Assembly (NCBI GenBank): GCA_905221605.1
Contig: CAJNDS010000232.1
Coordinates: 1 to 64,000, forward strand
Direction: 5' to 3'
DNA: 64,000 nt
Origin: Symbiodinium natans
Taxonomy: Eukaryota; Sar; Dinophyceae; Suessiales; Symbiodiniaceae
The notes beneath the pieces are model-generated. The model saw nothing but the letters and a program-made list of their open reading frames with translations. It was not told the DNA's origin and ran no database searches. This document shows positions 39,960 through 51,829 of this stretch, piece after piece; the first letter of the stretch is position 1, and every line of letters starts with the position of its first letter. A program made the translations under genes and the position numbers.

Positions 39960-42269
39960 CAGGAAGAACAAGAAGAAGAGAAGAGAAGAGCAGAGAAGAG
40001 AAGAGAAGAGAAGAGAAGGGAAGGAGAAGGGAAGAGAAGAGAAGAGAAGAGAAGAGAAGAGAAGGGAAGAGAGAGAGAGAGAGAGAGAGCGAGCGCAGAG
40101 AAGCGGGAGGAAATTGTAGTGAGATGGATTTGTGTCCTTACACAAACATTCAAAGAAGAGAAAGAAGAGAGGCGAGGGTGGATGAAGGTAGTGAGATTGA
40201 ATAGTGGCGCCTCCCAGAATTTGTTGTTTATTCCTTCTTTCTTTCTTCCTCCCAAAGACCAGAAAGGGATGAGAGGAGAGTTACGACAATTAAAATGTTC
40301 TTTGTCCTTCTCTTTGATAAGAAAGAAGAAAAAACACTTTTGTTCATTCCTTGGTGTTTTCCTCTTGTTGTCTGTTCCTTCTCGCTGAATGAGTCTGTTG
40401 AAAGAGCACGCGCAAATGAACAGGGGAGCCGTTTTGTCCTATCTGGACAGAACTGTTGGAACTCAGGGGGGGTGGATTGCAGACAAACTGGAGGGAACAG
40501 GGGAACTCAGCCCTGCGAGGGGCCGCTTTTTGCAACATAACTGCCCCCCACGCGCACACGCGCAGCCCCAAATCTGACTTCGCGAGACTGTTTGCAATTC
40601 TCTGCTCCATAAGAAAAGCGAAGAGCAGAGAAAAAGCGAGAAGAGATGAGAGCGAGGACGCAGGTAACGAGATGATCTTGGGTTCTTGGACATTCATCTT
40701 TCTTTCCGGCAAGAACAGAGCCAGAGAAGAAAGATAAGAGAGCAAGATAGGAGAGCAGAGGAGAGGATGGATGAAGGCAGTCAGAATTAATCAGGGCACC
40801 TCCCCTTTATTTTTTGGTTTATGTTCTTCCTCATTTCTTCTCCAACAGGCAAGAAAGGGAAGAGAGGAGAGATGAGGAGAGTGTGTAAATAGAAGAGTGA
40901 CATGTTTTCATGTTTACCTCTTCCTTGTTCTTCTCCTGTTATCCGACTCCTTTCTCCTGAAAGAACCGTACGTTAGTTAAAGGTTTGTTGCTTTCCTCTT
41001 GTTGTCTGTTCCTTTCTCGCTGAATGGGAAGATCAAAAGAACATGCTGGACAGGGGCACAGGGGAACCGTCTTCGTCCTTGTATATACCAAAGAACCACA
41101 TGGAGGATGAACGCAGTGAGACTGAGTAAGGGCGCTTATCTTTATCCCTTCCTTGTGTGTTTCTTGTACATTCTGCTCGTGGCTTCCTCTTTCTTTTGAG
41201 ATTGGCTTGTGTTCTCAAATCTTCATTCTGCAAGAAGAGCATCACTTATTCCTTCCTCGTGTTTTTCTTGTACATTCTGCTCGCGGCTTCCTCTTTCTTT
41301 TTCTTGTTGTTATCTAGCTTGCTTAAACACTCTTGTTAGTTCCTTGTGTTTTCCCCTGTTGTCTGTTCCTTTCTCGCTGAATGGGAAGATCAAAAAGACA
41401 TGCTGGACAGGGGAGCCGTCGTCGTCCTTGTATATACACCCTTCTTTCTCCGTAAACGAAGGAACGGACGAGTTGGAACGCAGGGGAGAGATTAAAGAGA
41501 AGGCAAGAGGAAGGGAACAGGGGAACTCATCCCTGCCCTACAAAAAGAGTGGGCCTCCTTATGCAACAAACAACTAACTACTTGCTTCTCTCTCATCTTC
41601 CCGTCCATGTGCTTCGCTCATCTAGTGTTACGCATTCTCTCTCGCGCAAGAAAATCAAGAAGAGACACAAGCTAGAAGGGAGAGAGCAGAGAGAAGAAGT
41701 AGGATAAGAAGAGAACCACAGAAGAGAAAGAAGAGAGGATTAGAGGATGAGTGCAGTGAGACTGAGTGTGGGCACTTCTCTTTGCGATGGGTGTTCATTC
41801 CTCGTGTTTTCCTTGTACATTCTGCTCGTGGTTTCCTCGTCCTTGTTCTTGTTGTTCTCTTTATCTAGCTTGCTTAAACACTCTTGCTAACTCCTGTAGA
41901 TAAAATGAACATGCATAAGTGGACAGTGGAACCGTCTTCGTCCTTCTGATTTACCCCTTCTTTCTCCTTAAAAGACGGAACAGAACAGTTGGAGCGCAGG
42001 GGAGGGACTAAAGAAGGCGAAGGAAGGGAACAGGGGAACTCGTTCCTGCTCTACGGGGAGTGGGCCTCCCCTATGCAACAAACAACTACCTGCTTCTCGC
42101 TCTTCCCGTCCATGCGCTTCGCTCATCTAGTGTTATGCATTCTCTCCTCCATAAGCAAAACAAGAGACAAAAGCTAGAAGTGAGAGAGCAGACAGAAGAG
42201 GGAGGATGAATGGGTTGAGATTGACATGTGTTCTTTATATGTAGCCATTATTCTCCTCGGTAAGAAGAG

Positions 42270-42317
<48 letters not shown>

Positions 42318-42650
42318 GAGAGAGAGAGAGAGCGCGAGAGAGAGAGAGAGAGTGAGACAGAGAGAGAGCGAAAAGAGGAGACGGTGGATGAAGGTAGTCA
42401 GACTGACTTTTTCTTTGATGATTCCTTCCACTTTCCTTTTCTTCTACCCAAAGTCAAGAAAGGGAAGAGAGGAGAGGGTGTAAAGTGAATAGTGACTGAA
42501 TGTAAAGAGTTCTATGGTTCCTTGATCTTCTCCTGTTCCGACCCCTTTTTCTCCTCGACAACAGGAAGGGGTCATACACCCTGGACTGTTCGTACAATCC
42601 TTTTATAACCGTTGAATGCACAACCCTAGACCATGAACCCAAAAGACATA
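39960..42650. other. Purine-rich and pyrimidine-rich repeats, no gene supported
   Basis: (GAAGA)n at 39970-40085 and (GA)n at 42270-42370. Repeated segments: TTGTTGTCTGTTCCTTTCTC near 40995 and 41355, AGGGAACAGGGGAACTC near 40495, 41513 and 42025, and TCGCTCATCTAGTGTTA near 41605 and 42118. Confidence 0.65.
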
Positions 42651-42779
42651 AAATGTCACCTACTTTCTAGTAGCAATGTGCATAATATGAAACGCAAACT
42701 ACTCATTTGATAAGTGTTAATATTGTTGAAGTAAAACCCAAAGCAAGTAATCACATTATACCTAAAGGTCCATGGCACA

Positions 42780-43022
42780 TATATATATATATATGTACAT
42801 ATTTTTTCTAAATATGTGTGTGTGTGTGTGTGCGCGTGCGTGTCTCTGTGTGCGTGCATATGTGCATGCGTCGATTATATGTATATAAGCATATTGTATA
42901 TTCAGTATTATTTTTTATTATATTATCTTTTATTTATTTATGTATACTTGTTATATTGATGAACCTATTTGTCTGTGTCTGTGTGTGTGTGTTGGGTCGT
43001 GTGCGTGTGCACGTGTGCACGT

Positions 43023-43063
<41 letters not shown>

Positions 43064-43145
43064 CGTTTGCGTGCGTGTGTGCGCGTGCGCTTGCGCGTGC
43101 GCGTGTGTGCGTGTGCGTGTGCGTGTTCGTGTGCGTGTGCACCCT
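42780..43145 (+). repeat. (TA)n, (GT)n and (GTGTGC)n microsatellites
   Basis: Alternating purine-pyrimidine DNA over more than 300 bp, able to adopt Z-form. ORFs here are low-complexity shadows. Confidence 0.92.
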
Positions 43146-43199
43146 TTGAAAAGCTCTACGTGGCCTACACACAACCAACCAACCAGGACCAAAATCTTT

Positions 43200-44050
43200 G
43201 AAATATTAAAAATCCTGAAAGCCTGGGGACCTAAAAACGCACCACTGGACAGCACCACTTTGGCGTGGAAAAGTGCGGCGTTGGCGCGGTTTTGGCGCTG
43301 AAAAGTGCGGCTTTTTTTTTGGGCGTTTTTCGGGGGTAGCCGTTGGCGTCCCAAAACCAGACGTTGGCGTACTATTTTGGGCGCGGCGTTCTATTTTCGG
43401 GCGTTGTGGAGCCCAGACCACAAAAAAAACGCAAAAAAAGGTGCAAAATCGCTTGGAAAACCTGGCCTGTACTAAAGAAGAGGAACCGAGCCAGGAGCCA
43501 GACCAACAAACCATACCGGCTGCAGAATAGAAGATGCATACACACCCGATACTTTGCCGAAAGCAAGCAGATCCGCCCTTCAGCCGTGCCAGAACACGGT
43601 GTCCAAGACAAAGGGGTGCTTGACAGGGCACACGAATTACGCTGCTGATCTTGCTTAACTGTACTGCAGCTATGCAGGAAGCAGATTGGGACGTGTCAGC
43701 TCACAAATGACGTGGCATAAGCTCCCTCCACCCCGGTGGAAAACATACCCTCGTGGGATCCAAAAAGGTACACAACTAACTCAGGCATATGGGCGTCACT
43801 CCACATGTCGGTTCCCATCTCCCATGTGTCCCAAAGACTGAAAGCATCGGGGAGACGAGACGGCTCGGTATAAAAGGTCGCTGGGTGCTTCTTTACCACA
43901 CAGAAACATAACGTTGAAGTGTGTATATATATATATATATTTATTTATTTATTTATTTATTTATGTGCAATGAAAATTTTATAATAGAATATACATACAT
44001 ATATATATTTTGTCTCTATTAATTTATTTATTGACATTTATAGTTTTATA
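43200..44050. other. Stretch without a clear gene
   Basis: 43240-43420 is rich in TTGGCGCGG/GGCGTT words; 43450-43900 is unique sequence with ORFs of 67-141 codons and no motif; 43921-44045 is AT microsatellite. Confidence 0.5.
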
Positions 44051-45852
44051 TTTATATGGTCGCCCCCCCCCCCCGCCCCCCAGATCCACACTTGGAGGGG
44101 CCGACCAGTATCACAACCACCTTTAAACGACCCATGAGAAATACTCCGAGCCAACCGTGCTGTAAATACCGATAAAAACGCGCTTTGCAAACAAGTTTAG
44201 ATATGGCTCTATGATATTGTGGTTGCTTGTTCGTTCTGTTTCTCGAGGTCCGGATTCTGGACCTCCATCTTCTCGATTTCATATGTGTGTTTGCCACACC
44301 TGCCAGTGTTTTCGTAACACGACCATGTAAACATCGAAAAACACATGCTTTTATATCTTACATGCTAAAAAATATTCAGCGCGGTAGGCTCCCAAAAAAA
44401 ACCCATAAAACAAGTCACCAGGACATTATTTGCTGATTTTTTGGTACCTCCTCGAGGTTTTGCAAGGTTTTGCAAGGTTTTGCTGCAAACCTCGAGGAGG
44501 TACCAATAAAAGCCAAAGCTCAAGGATCAAAATGATGCAAAAACCTCGCGGAGGTTCCAAAAAACCCAAAAAACATCAAAGTGTTTAGACTATCGGGGGA
44601 TCCGCGGCTGTAGGTCTCAGAATTCTTGGTTGTTTTTGTTTTTTGGTAGCTCCTCGACGTTTGCAGCGTTTTGGTGGTTGAACATTGGTTTTTTGGTACC
44701 TCCTCGAGGGTTTGCAAGGTTTTGCTGCAAAACCTCGAGGAGCTACCAAAAGAACTAAATATTTGAGACTATCCGGGGATCTGGGGCTGTATGTCTGAGA
44801 TAGTTTTTTGGTACCTCCTCGAGGTTTTGCAGCACTTTGGCGCTTGAACTTTGGTTTTTTGGTACCTCCTCGAGGTTTTGCAACGTTTCGCTGCGAATTT
44901 TAAGCAATCAGTAAGCAAACCGTGACATCAATCCTAAAAAATACACCTGAGCTAAGATATGTGAGGCAATCATCCCCCAACAAGCAAAACCTGAACTCTA
45001 TACTAAACCTGAGCTAAGACGCTAAGACATGCCAAGCAATCATCCCCCAATAAGCAAAACCTGAACTCTATACTAAACCTTAGCTAAGATATGTGAAGCA
45101 ATCATCCCCCAAGAAGCAAAATCTGAACTTTATACTAAACCTGAGCTAAGATATCTGAAGCAGGCATCCCCCAATAAGCAAAACCTGAACTCTATACTAA
45201 GCCTGAGCAAAGTTATGTCAAGCAATCATCCCCCCGATAAGCAAAACCTGAACTCTATACTAAACCTGAGCCAAGATATGTCAAGCAATCATCCCCCCAA
45301 CAAGCAAAACCTGAACTCTATACTAAACCTGAGCCAAGATATGCCAAACAATCATCCCCCAATAAGCAAAACCTGAACTCTCTATACTAAGCCTGAGCTA
45401 AGATAGATATCTGAAGCTATCATCCGCCAATAAGCAAAACCTGAACTCTATACTAAACACTATACCTTAGCTAACATGTCTTAAGCCATCAAAAAATCTC
45501 TGCCTTAGCTGAGATATCTCAAGCAACTATCCCCCGATAAGCAAAATCTGAATTATATCATATAGCGATACGTTCTATATTGAAGTTCGTTATAATATTC
45601 TAGTAGTATATAACACATGACCATGCACATGTCAAGGTGGTAAACACACACACACACTCTCTCTCTCTCTCTCTCTGTCCCTTTGTGTCTCTTTCTTTCC
45701 CCCAGTGTGTCCCTCGTGCTTGTCAACTGGAGCTTACACTGTGACAGTTTTTGTACAAGAGCAAAGTTCCAACATGAATGAACGAATGACGCATACAGAA
45801 ATTTCGGCGATCAAGACTACAAGCACTCAGATGCGGATCTTGGGGGGTCAGC
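44050..45852 (-). repeat. Right arm of giant inverted repeat
   Basis: Reverse complement of 28319-30433 with part-by-part colinearity: GGTCGCCCCCC, CAGATCCACACTTGGAGGGG, the CTCGAGG palindromes (44440-44890), the 60-bp array (44935-45550) and CAAGCACTCAGATGCGGATC. Shorter, mostly because it has fewer array units. Confidence 0.88.
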
Positions 45853-46024
45853 ATATATATATATATAATATGTATAATTATCGCTTTATATAGGTGTTAT
45901 ATATGTATAGAAACACATGCGTATGTATAATACCTGTCCGAGTAGAAAGGTGTACAAACATACAGAATATACACACAGACACACAGACGCACAAATAGTG
46001 TATATATGTGTGCACATGTACATA

Positions 46025-46440
46025 CACATACCCCTCCCCTCCTTCCCTCCTCCCTCCTCCCTCCTTCCCTCCTTCCCCCCCTCCCTCCTTCTTCCTTCCC
46101 TTCTTCCTTCCCTTCTTCCTTCCCTTCTTTCTGCCCTTCTTCTCCTTCCCTCCTTCTCCTTCCCTCCTTCTCCTTCCCTCCTTCTCCTTCCATCCTTCTC
46201 CTTCCCTCCTTCTCCTTCCCCCCTTCTCCTTCCCTCCTTCTCCTTCCCTCCTTCTCCTTCCCTCCTTCTCCTTCCCTCCTTCTCCTTCCCTCCTTCTCCT
46301 TCCCTTCTCCTTCTCCTTCTCCTTCCCTCCTTCTCCTTCCCTCCTTCTCCTTCCATCCTTCTCCTTCCCTCCTTCTCCTTCCCTCTTTCTCCTTCCCTCC
46401 TTCTCCTTCCCTTCCCTCCTTCTCTCCCTCCCTCCCTCCC
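46025..46440 (+). repeat. Polypyrimidine array (CCTTCTCCTTCCCT)n
   Basis: More than 400 bp of almost pure C/T on one strand, 15-bp period. Long Ser/Pro/Leu ORFs are shadows. Mirror symmetry allows triplex DNA. Confidence 0.93.
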
Positions 46441-46534
46441 TTACATTGTTAGTCTTCTTCTTTTTCTTGTCACAAGGACCGTTGTTTGTGTTTGTGTTCG
46501 GTGTTGTCGCCCGTGTTTCCTGCTACTGTGTTTG

Positions 46535-46540
46535 TTCGTG

Positions 46541-46578
<38 letters not shown>

Positions 46579-46760
46579 TTGTTGTTGTTGTTGTCGTCAA
46601 TTTTGTTATTTGTCTTGCTGCTGCTGTTGTTATTTCTTTGTCCTTCGTGGTGTTCTTCTTCTTGGTGCTGTTATTATTGTTGTTCTTGTTGTTTTGGTTT
46701 CTTATTGTTATTGTTCTTGTTCTTGTCATTGTTCTTGTTCTTGTTGTTGTTCAAAGCCAG
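46535..46760 (+). repeat. (CTG)n to (TTG)n trinucleotide repeats
   Basis: Nine CTG then five TTG, followed by imperfect TTGTTCTTGTTG words. Confidence 0.92.
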
Positions 46761-46964
46761 CTAAGTACAAGAAAGGTTGCGGGATTCCAGGAAAGTTCGA
46801 GGCCCGCGCAAGAAAATCAGACGTTTCAACCAAAAATCAGACGTTTCAACCAAAAGCCCAATTTTCCCAAAAAAACAGGCGGGGCCAAAAAACGAACACA
46901 CAGAGAGGGACCAGGTAGGGTTTAGGGTTTAGGGTTTTAGGGTCTTAGGGTTTTAGGGATGAAG

Positions 46965-47995
46965 GTTTAGGATCTCCCGCTAGCGTAAGTAGGAAGATCG
47001 CGCTTCTTGCCCCCGGGGTTGCCGTGGGCAACGGCGCACTCTGACCCTAGATGTGCAAGCCCTATAAACACATCCCTAGACCCTAGACCCTAAACCCTAA
47101 ACCCCAAACCACGCACGTAACCCATCTCTTGCGGAGCGGGGACTACAGTGCCCTACGCCCTGCTCTCAGCTGAGCTCTGCCCACATGTCCTTGAGTTGAG
47201 GGTTTAGGGTTTAGGGTTTAGGGTGAGCCCCAGAACTTGACGATGGTGCACGCCGCAAGCTTGATTGAGGCCTTTAATTGGGGGGGGGGGGGGGGGGGGA
47301 AATTCGGGGGTGGAAATTCGGGAGCCCTAAACCCTAAACCCTAAACCCTAAACTCTAAACCAGTCGGGCTTCGGCGGATCAAGTCATGCTCTTGGGCTTC
47401 GGGGCCCCTGCACCCGCAACTCCAAATCTCAGTCGCGATCGAAGAACATCGTCCTGTCTCATGTGAAGTAGGGTTTATATTTCTTGTACCCCCAAAAGGA
47501 CACCAGGTATATACACTCACCAATATTAAAAAGGAAGCTTATATACACTCACCAATAACAGTAATATAAACCCTGTTTCATGTACATATGCACATGCCAC
47601 ATATTTTCTCAAAGGTACGGCTGTTCATACGAATATCAACTTAAGGCGGAACTAAAATCCGTACTCAGTATTTGCATTTACCCAAACCTAAGCTTTCAAT
47701 TCTACGCAACAAAGAGAAGAAGAGCATGGCACTTGTTGTTGAGGAACCCTTCTCTTGCCAATCTTGAGACAAAGCCCAAAGCCTAAAGCCTACCACTCCA
47801 GTGCTTCAGGGCTTTAGCACCAAGAGCATTCTACAGTACCAGGAAGGTTTCGCTAGTCACTTGATGAACCCGATCAGCAGATGGCCAGGCAAACAGACAA
47901 ACAGACGGACGGCTAGATCGATCGGTTTGCGAGTGGATAGGTACAAGAGTTCAGAGGCTTCAACGCCATGGCCGGTCCAAGCTAGAACCGCTTGA
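46965..47995. repeat. Segmental duplication 2, copy 1
   Basis: Matches 61918-62760 in order: GATCTCCC.CT.GCGTAAG, TCTTGCCC, GATGTGCAAGCC.TATA, ACAAAGCCCAAAGCCTAAAG, TAGTCACTTGATGAACCCGA and GATCAGCAGATGGC. Strongly diverged between anchors. CT.GC|GTAAG could be a splice donor. Confidence 0.65.
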
Positions 47996-47999
47996 GGGG

Positions 48000-48475
48000 T
48001 GGTTTCATACCATCAACCTCAAGGGATGAAGACTCGTACCCCTAAGGTCTTAAGGTTCCCCTTAATACACTCCCAATATGTCCCTCATATTCCCTTAGGG
48101 ATCCTCAAAAGGGACCCCAAAACCCCAAGGGTACAACCATAAGGGTCCAAGGCAGAACCCCTACTCCCTAGACAACCACCAGTGGCCAAGGCTCAAAAGA
48201 CGGAATCATCCACAACTTTTGAGATGTATGCCTGCCTTGTCCTCCTCCAAAATGGTTCAGGGCGCATAGGATTGAAGGATCTTGGGGTAGACTGGACAGC
48301 CATGGCACGAAAACCCAGGGCTATGAGTATAGCTACCCTACTTAGAGCCCTACTTATGACTACCCATGAACCTTAAAATGCGGAAGATAGAGCCATATTA
48401 GCAACATGGATTAAGGGCTTTTCAGTCTAACTCTAAACCCTAACCCTAGACCTGGGCCCTGCTGTATGTGGGTGG
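48000..48475. other. Stretch without a clear gene
   Basis: CCTTAAGG/CCCCTTAATACAC-type inverted-repeat debris at 48030-48175, then a unique stretch with a 64-codon plus ORF at 48182. Nothing recognisable. Confidence 0.5.
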
Positions 48476-48733
48476 AGAACAGCAGCGCAGCCCACGTGGA
48501 AAGCAGTACGTACACCAAACCCCCAAGCCCCAGATGCCAACTCCCGAGCCCTAAGCCCGAAATCCTAGACCCTAAAATGAAATGTTTAGTGTTTAGTGTT
48601 TAGTGTTTAGAGTTTAGAGCTTAGAGTTTAGAGCTTAGAGTTTAGAGTTTGGGGTTTAGAGTTTAGAGTTTTTTAGTTTAGAGTTTGGGGTTTAGAGTTA
48701 GACTTTGAGATGAGAAGCTCTGGTGGCTTTCAG

Positions 48734-48769
48734 GCTAAAAATAAAGGGGCCATTCGGAAAGCCCGGCAG
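48734..48769 (+). CDS. Putative 12-codon microexon, duplicated locus copy B
   Basis: AKNKGAIRKARQ between GCTTTCAG|G and CAG|GTATGTGG, phase 0 both sides. The next exon at 49087 is in phase. Confidence 0.45.
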
Positions 48770-49086
48770 GTATGTGGGGATTTAGGGTTTACGGTTTAGG
48801 GTTTAGGGTTTGGATTCCATATCTGCTCTTGGAGTTTCATGGGGTTTGTGGCGTTTGGAGCCTTTTTTCGGGGGTGTGACGGGTGTTCATAGGATTCATG
48901 GGTGTTGTAGGGCTTTTATGTCATGGGGCTTTACAGGTTGCATGGGCTTACAGGGTTTTGGAGGCTTGTAGGGTGTACAGGGTTTACACTTGCAGGGTGT
49001 ACAGCACTTCATAGGGATTCTAGGGCTTAGGGCTTAGGGCTTAGGGTTTAGGGTTTAGGGTTTAGGGTTTAGGGTTTAGGGTTTAG

Positions 49087-49227
49087 GGCTACAAGATCCG
49101 CAAACAGTTTGAAGCCCGGTCCAGATTCGGCGGCTCTGCACGGCCGGACACTTCGGCACCCATCGCCACATCTCCATGCAATCCATGCATCAGGCTGACA
49201 TGCTACTTTGCTACACCATGTGGTGGG
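49087..49227 (+). CDS. Putative exon, duplicated locus copy B
   Basis: GYKIRKQFEARSRFGGSARP then DTSAPIATSPCNPC. Acceptor TTTAG|G from a telomere-like unit; it ends at GGTGG|GGTGTAGGG beside a long tract. Unknown protein; paralogue at 20988. Confidence 0.5.
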
Positions 49228-49406
49228 GTGTAGGGTTTAGGGTTTAGGGTTTAGGGTTTAGGGTTTAGGGTTTAGGGTTTAGGGTTTAGGGTTTAGGGTT
49301 TAGGGTTTAGGGTTTAGGGTTTAGGGTTTAGGGTTTAGGGTTTAGGGTTTAGGGTTTAGGGTTTAGGCTTTAGGCTTTAGGCTTTAGGCTTTAGGGTGTA
49401 GGGTTG
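49203..49406 (+). repeat. Long TTTAGGG tract with TTTAGGC variants
   Basis: About 25 units; the last four are TTTAGGC. It follows a putative exon of the duplicated locus. Confidence 0.92.
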
Positions 49407-49854
49407 GCATGGCCACAAACCCCCTTCAAATCCCTTATCCTAGATGGACTGCCTCTCAGCCAGGCCAGGGATATGCGGGTTTCCGATATTAGGGGTACCT
49501 TCTTGGCGTCCTTACTAGGGAATCCTACTATAGGGCAGGGGAAAGTGACTTCGCAAATCCGCATATTAAGTTTTTGCTTCAGAGCAAGCAAGCAGAACTG
49601 TGCCCTCGGATGCTCACTTATAGTGTCCTTAAGGGGGCTTCATGGGTAATCCCTACGCCTAAATCCTACACTCATACACCCCTTCCCTTAAGAACCTTAT
49701 ATCTCACTGACACTCTGGCATGAGGTTTCTTTCCAGAAACTTTGGCATCTGGAATGCGCCGTCATCCTCCAGCATAAGCCCGAAACCCTAGACCCCAAAC
49801 CCCAAACCCCAAACCCTAAGCCCTAAACCCTCAGCGCTGAAGCCTTTTCTGCAA

Positions 49855-49998
49855 TCAGTAGGTTGCCGGAGGGATTTCCTCCAACTGAGATGCGTCCATG
49901 GCATCACGCACCGGAATAGGCATGCCTCGAAAGCGCACGATGGTCTCGCTTAGTAAGGCTAAGATGTCCAGAAAGCTGAAATCAAACATCCCGAAACC
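49855..49998 (-). CDS. Terminal exon of unidentified gene
   Basis: Forty-seven codons plus stop. A hydrophobic FDFSFLDILALL helix is followed by VRFRGMPIPV. Acceptor TTTAG|GGT. Confidence 0.62.
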   Translation of the reverse strand, partial: GFGMFDFSFLDILALLSETIVRFRGMPIPVRDAMDASQLEEIPPATY

Positions 49999-50739
49999 CT
50001 AAACCCTAAAACCTAATTCCTCACGAATGTGAATCTTGCCTCGTAGTTTCGAGGCACGCCTACATCGAAGCGGGTAGCGGCCATGCCAATGTCTGACATG
50101 ATGGAAGCGCCGCTTTGGCCTTCGCGTCGGTGACTGCACAAGTGCTGCTGCAGCTGCAAGATGCGTAGAAACCACCCAAAGAGCCCAATATTGCTTAATT
50201 AAGGAATATTCCTTAAATCATAAAGGATCCCTATATGATTTAAGGAATATTCCTTAACTAAGCAATATTGGGCTCTTTGGGAAGCTCTCAGGAACCGCGG
50301 CTTAGGCTTGGGCGTGGTGTGTTTGGTTTGGGGTTTAGGGTTTGGGGTTTGGGGTTTGGGGTTTGGGGTTTGGGGTTTAGGGTTTAGGGTTTAGGGTTTA
50401 GGGTTTAGGGTTTAGGGTTTAGGGTTTAGGGTTTAGGGTTTAGGGTTTAGGGTTTAGGGTTTTGGGGCTTCTGAGCATCTGGATTTGTGCAACGACCCGG
50501 GGCTGGCTGTTTGATTCGGTTTTGGGCAAAGGTTTCCTTGTCATGATCAAGGATGGCCATGCAGGCCACAGCAGGCATGCGCCGTCAGTCATGGCACCAG
50601 TGTGAGCTTCATGCGCCAAGGTCAATGCACACCCCCTGATATTTAAAGCCATCTTCACCGAGGGCTGAAGCATCCACTGCGTCCTGCTGATGAAGCCGAA
50701 TGAGCAGTACCACATCAAAGCATCCGGAGGTGGTTGGCC
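49855..50739 (-). CDS. Unidentified gene, C-terminal three exons
   Basis: Exons 50739-50472, 50153-50025 and 49998-49855 (stop TGA). Exon 1 reads GQPPPDALMWYCSFGFISRT onward. Exon 2 reads LQQHLCSHRREGQSGASIMS then DIGMAATRFDVGVPRNYEAR. Exon 3 reads GFGMFDFSFLDILALLSETI then VRFRGMPIPVRDAMDASQLE and ends EIPPATY. The last intron is GT-AG with phase 0 and ends in TTTAG|G of a telomere-like unit. The intron before exon 2 contains the 50175-50281 palindromic element and a long TTTAGGG tract. No family recognised. Confidence 0.6.
50025..50153 (-). CDS. Exon 2 of unidentified gene
   Basis: Forty-three codons, Arg- and Glu-rich. Acceptor CTTGCAG|C, donor TTC|GTGAGG; without the donor the frame stops at TAG beside the tract. 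Confidence 0.58.
50175..50281. mobile_element. Palindromic element in an intron of the 50-kb gene
   Basis: CCCAAAGAGCCCAATATTGC and GCAATATTGGGCTCTTTGGG are perfect inverted repeats of 20 bp. It lies just upstream (minus sense) of the exon 50153-50025. Confidence 0.7.
50320..50466 (+). repeat. TTTGGGG/TTTAGGG tract
   Basis: TTTGGGG units pass into about ten TTTAGGG units. Confidence 0.9.
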
Positions 50740-50921
50740 CTCATGCCACCGTGTTTAGGGTTTAGGGTTTAGGGCTTAGGGTTTAGGGTTTAGGGTTTAG
50801 GGTTTAGGGTTTAGTTCTAGTGAAAGGGGTGTGCTAGCATGGCCCAACCGGCAGTGCTTTGGGAGTTTGTTTTGTGCTGGCCAACAGGACCTGTCATTCG
50901 CGCTCCCGGGCTCAAGTCAAG

Positions 50922-51039
50922 CTTAGTAGCCCAGTAACCATATTGCAATAAGGGCACCCTTTTCTGGGTTGGCTACTTTATAAGGCAGAGGGCACCCATA
51001 ACCAAAAAAAGGGGTAAAGGGTATCACTGGGCTACTAAG
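50922..51039. mobile_element. Introner-family element with CAAG target-site duplication
   Basis: CTTAGTAGCCCAGTAACC and CACTGGGCTACTAAG are inverted termini. CAAG flanks it at 50918-50921 and 51040-51043. Confidence 0.72.
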
Positions 51040-51444
51040 CAAGCTAGCCGCTGTTTTCAGGGCTCCTGACGGAAACTTTCAGAGCCGGGAAGGTCGCCTG
51101 GGTCACATGAACGCACAGCAGAGGGTTTAGGGTTTAGGACTTAGGGTTTAGGGGCTCCATTCCTGTGCGTGCCCCGTGCCATGCGCAAGGAGTAGTACGG
51201 TGCTGGTGCAATGTTTGAGGAGTCGCAGCTGCAGGTCCCTAACCCTAAACCCTAAACCCTAAACCCTCAACCCTAAACCCTAAACCCTAAACCCTAAATC
51301 CTCCGAGAGCCCTGCGATCAGCTTGCCAGAATCTGCAAGCGGTTGTGAAGGTCGAAGAGCCTGCCGGGCATTACGTAGCCGGTCATGAGCAAGCAGGCTT
51401 AGGGTTTAGGGTTTAGGGTTTAGGGTTTATAGGGTTTATAGGGT

Positions 51445-51639
51445 TTAGGGTTTATAGGGTTTAGGGTTTATAGGGTTTGGGCCAAGAGTTGCGACCCCGC
51501 GGCTATGGCAAGCGAATCGCAGCAATTCGTACCGATGCACAATCGGCCCTATACCCCAAACCCAGACGTTTGATGAACCTTGCTGAGGGCCCAAACTTCT
51601 CAACTTAGAAGTCATGGACAATCGCAGGTGCGTTGACAC
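51445..51639 (-). CDS. Open island, possible exon
   Basis: A 64-codon frame, RLSMTSKLRSLGPQQGSSNV onward, between tracts; the plus strand also has an open piece ending CAG|GTGCG. Strand undecided. Confidence 0.25.
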   Translation of the reverse strand: MSTHLRLSMTSKLRSLGPQQGSSNVWVWGIGPIVHRYELLRFACHSRGVATLGPNPINPKPYKP

Positions 51640-51829
51640 CCTAAACCCTAAACCCTAAACCCAAAACCCAAAACCCTAAACCCTAAACCCTAAAGGTTAC
51701 GGTGCCTTACAGCAAAACCGCCGCTGCAGATGGCTGCCACAAAGTAAGCCCTCGACCGGAGTCCTAAAGCCTAAGCCCGAAGAAGGGTTTAATCGCTCAC
51801 ACTCGGACAAGCCAGGCGAGGCATGCCAG

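Larger units (their letters stand above)
48478..49235 (+). repeat. Segmental duplication, copy B
   Basis: Counterpart of 18183-18850 plus 20985-21125, uninterrupted here. Includes TTTAGAG/TTTAGAGC variants at 48590-48690. Confidence 0.75.

Noticed and set aside
36796-40388. Ser/Leu-rich and Lys/Glu-rich ORFs
   Set aside because: They mirror C/T- and G/A-rich simple DNA in duplicated blocks, and the frame is not conserved between copies.
45917-46925. Long Ser/Pro/Leu-rich proteins
   Set aside because: Translations of a polypyrimidine array and CTG/TTG repeats; no independent coding signal.
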